Shown here in pieces: positions 31,446-32,239 of a DNA stretch of 32,239 nt. Where the stretch lies: contig JAGFJK010000413.1 in the NCBI GenBank assembly GCA_024102795.1, positions 1 through 32,239 of the forward strand, given 5' to 3'. This stretch comes from Pirellulaceae bacterium. Lineage in GTDB: Bacteria > Planctomycetota > Planctomycetia > Pirellulales > Pirellulaceae. Position 1 is the stretch's first letter. Every line of letters starts with the position of its first letter. The translations under genes were made by a program, and so were the position numbers. Under the pieces are notes generated by a model that was not told where the DNA came from, made no database searches, and worked only from the letters and a program-made list of their open reading frames with translations.

Positions 31446-32162
31446 CTACATGACGGTTCCAAAACTCTCCAGCAGCAGACCGACGATCAGGCGCCAGCCG
31501 TCGACCAGCACGAACAGCATCAACTTGAAGGGCAGCGAGATCATGGCCGGCGGCAACATCAGCATGCCCATCGAGATCGTCACGCTGGCGATCACGATGT
31601 CCAGGATCAGGAACGGCAGGTAGATCTGAAAGCCGATCAGGAAGGCCGTTTTGAGTTCGCTGAGCATGAAGGCCGGCAGCAGGACCTGTAGCGGCACGTC
31701 GTCGTACGACTTGGGTGTCGGATGTTCGCCGGGCAGGTAGCGGTACATCATGTGGACGTCGTCGCTGTTGCCCGCGGCGGCGATCTGGCGGCTCATGAAC
31801 CGCTTGATCGGCAGCGAGCCGCGCTCGAGTGCCTCGGCGAGCGACATGCCGGAGGCCGGATCGGAATAGGGCACGACCGCCTCGTCGTAGACCTCGGTCC
31901 AGACGGGCGTCATGATCAACAGCGACATGAACAGGGCCAGCGCCGTCGTCACCTGGGCGGGCGGCAACTGCTGCAGGCCGAGTGCCTGGCGCAGCAGGCC
32001 GAGCACGACCACGATGCGGACGAACGACGTGGTCATCAGCAGCACGGCGGGCACCAGGCTCAGCACGGTCAGCGTGAGCAGCACTTGCAACGACGAACCG
32101 ACCTGCTGCGGCTGCGTCCATTGTTCCGCTCCGCCGCCGAGTAAGTCCGAAATCGTATCCAT
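31446..32162 (-). CDS. fliP: FliP, flagellar export gate protein
   Basis: 238 residues with clear family blocks: [22 protein letters not shown] (about 41-62 in two pieces), [46 protein letters not shown] and [14 protein letters not shown]. Five FliP copies form the core of the export gate. ATG 32162 has GAGGG 7 nt upstream, and an in-frame TAG lies four codons further up, so there is no room for the cleavable signal peptide found in enterobacterial FliP. It heads the visible part of the operon fliP-fliQ-fliR-flhB. Confidence 0.95.
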   Translation of the reverse strand: MDTISDLLGGGAEQWTQPQQVGSSLQVLLTLTVLSLVPAVLLMTTSFVRIVVVLGLLRQALGLQQLPPAQVTTALALFMSLLIMTPVWTEVYDEAVVPYSDPASGMSLAEALERGSLPIKRFMSRQIAAAGNSDDVHMMYRYLPGEHPTPKSYDDVPLQVLLPAFMLSELKTAFLIGFQIYLPFLILDIVIASVTISMGMLMLPPAMISLPFKLMLFVLVDGWRLIVGLLLESFGTVM

Positions 32163-32174
32163 CCGCGTAACCCT

Positions 32175-32239
32175 CTAGACCTCGACGGCAAAGCGTCGTC
32201 TCACGGCGGACCGGGCGGCCGGCTGGCTGCGGCCGGTCG
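32175..32239 (-). CDS. C-terminal end of an upstream gene (possibly fliO)
   Basis: One minus-strand frame from the window edge ends at TAG 32177-32175, 12 bp before fliP, encoding about 20 Arg/Ala-rich residues (ending RRRFAVEV). Operon order would suggest fliO, but the fragment is too short to recognise. Another frame ends earlier, at 32201. Confidence 0.3.
   Translation of the reverse strand, partial: TGRSQPAARSAVRRRFAVEV

Noticed and set aside
31319-31462. Extension of FliQ to a TTG at 31462
   Set aside because: It would overlap the end of fliP and add 48 residues absent from FliQ proteins, whereas ATG 31318 has a ribosome binding site and a typical FliQ opening.

Overview
The window looks like a piece of a planctomycete chromosome, probably of the Pirellula group. 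The DNA is GC-rich. Two enormous extracellular repeat proteins carry the planctomycete N-terminal signature E-x-L-E-x-R-x-L-L-A (LEPR-XLL type). Two Uma2-family nuclease genes, a family very numerous in Planctomycetes, lie between them, and a flagellar export operon sits at the right-hand end. The lineage call is inference from these families and was not tested by a search.

Layout: (i) <1..9520, minus: giant gene 1, at least 3,173 codons; its C-terminus lies beyond the window. (ii) 9521..9967: divergent intergenic region with a strong extended -10 for the first Uma2 gene and a candidate promoter for giant gene 1. (iii) 9968..10564 (+) and 10587..11135 (-): two convergent Uma2 genes 22 bp apart. 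(iv) 11136..11452: spacer with a 25-bp direct repeat and a GC hairpin. (v) 11453..29029, minus: giant gene 2, 5,858 residues, complete. (vi) 29030..29459: its leader and promoter, plus the end of the flagellar operon. (vii) 29460..32162, minus: fliP-fliQ-fliR-flhB in the usual order, and a sliver of an upstream gene at the edge.

Giant gene 2 is a mosaic. In order it holds a LEPR-XLL motif, a SLREAI-type beta-helix, a first SdrD/Cna-B-like domain, a Vgb/NHL-like propeller, ten more SdrD-like units partly arranged as kilobase-scale duplications, an RTX-like Asp/Gly-rich region, seven golvesin-like domains alternating with six ASH (choice-of-anchor-D-like) domains, and a terminal metzincin-like domain (HELGH). 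Giant gene 1 shares the RTX-like and golvesin/ASH tract over about 3.1 kb but has a different N-terminal half, dominated by a filamentous beta-solenoid. The two genes also share candidate promoter and leader elements, so they look like regulated paralogues rather than chance neighbours.

The flagellar genes encode the membrane core of the flagellar type III export gate. FlhB stops at 257 residues and lacks the C-terminal autocleavage domain (NPTH), and no NPTH-encoding frame follows before giant gene 2. The fliP-fliQ spacer is unusually long and rich in inverted repeats. Long open frames on the plus strand opposite both giant genes are codon-bias shadows and are not annotated.
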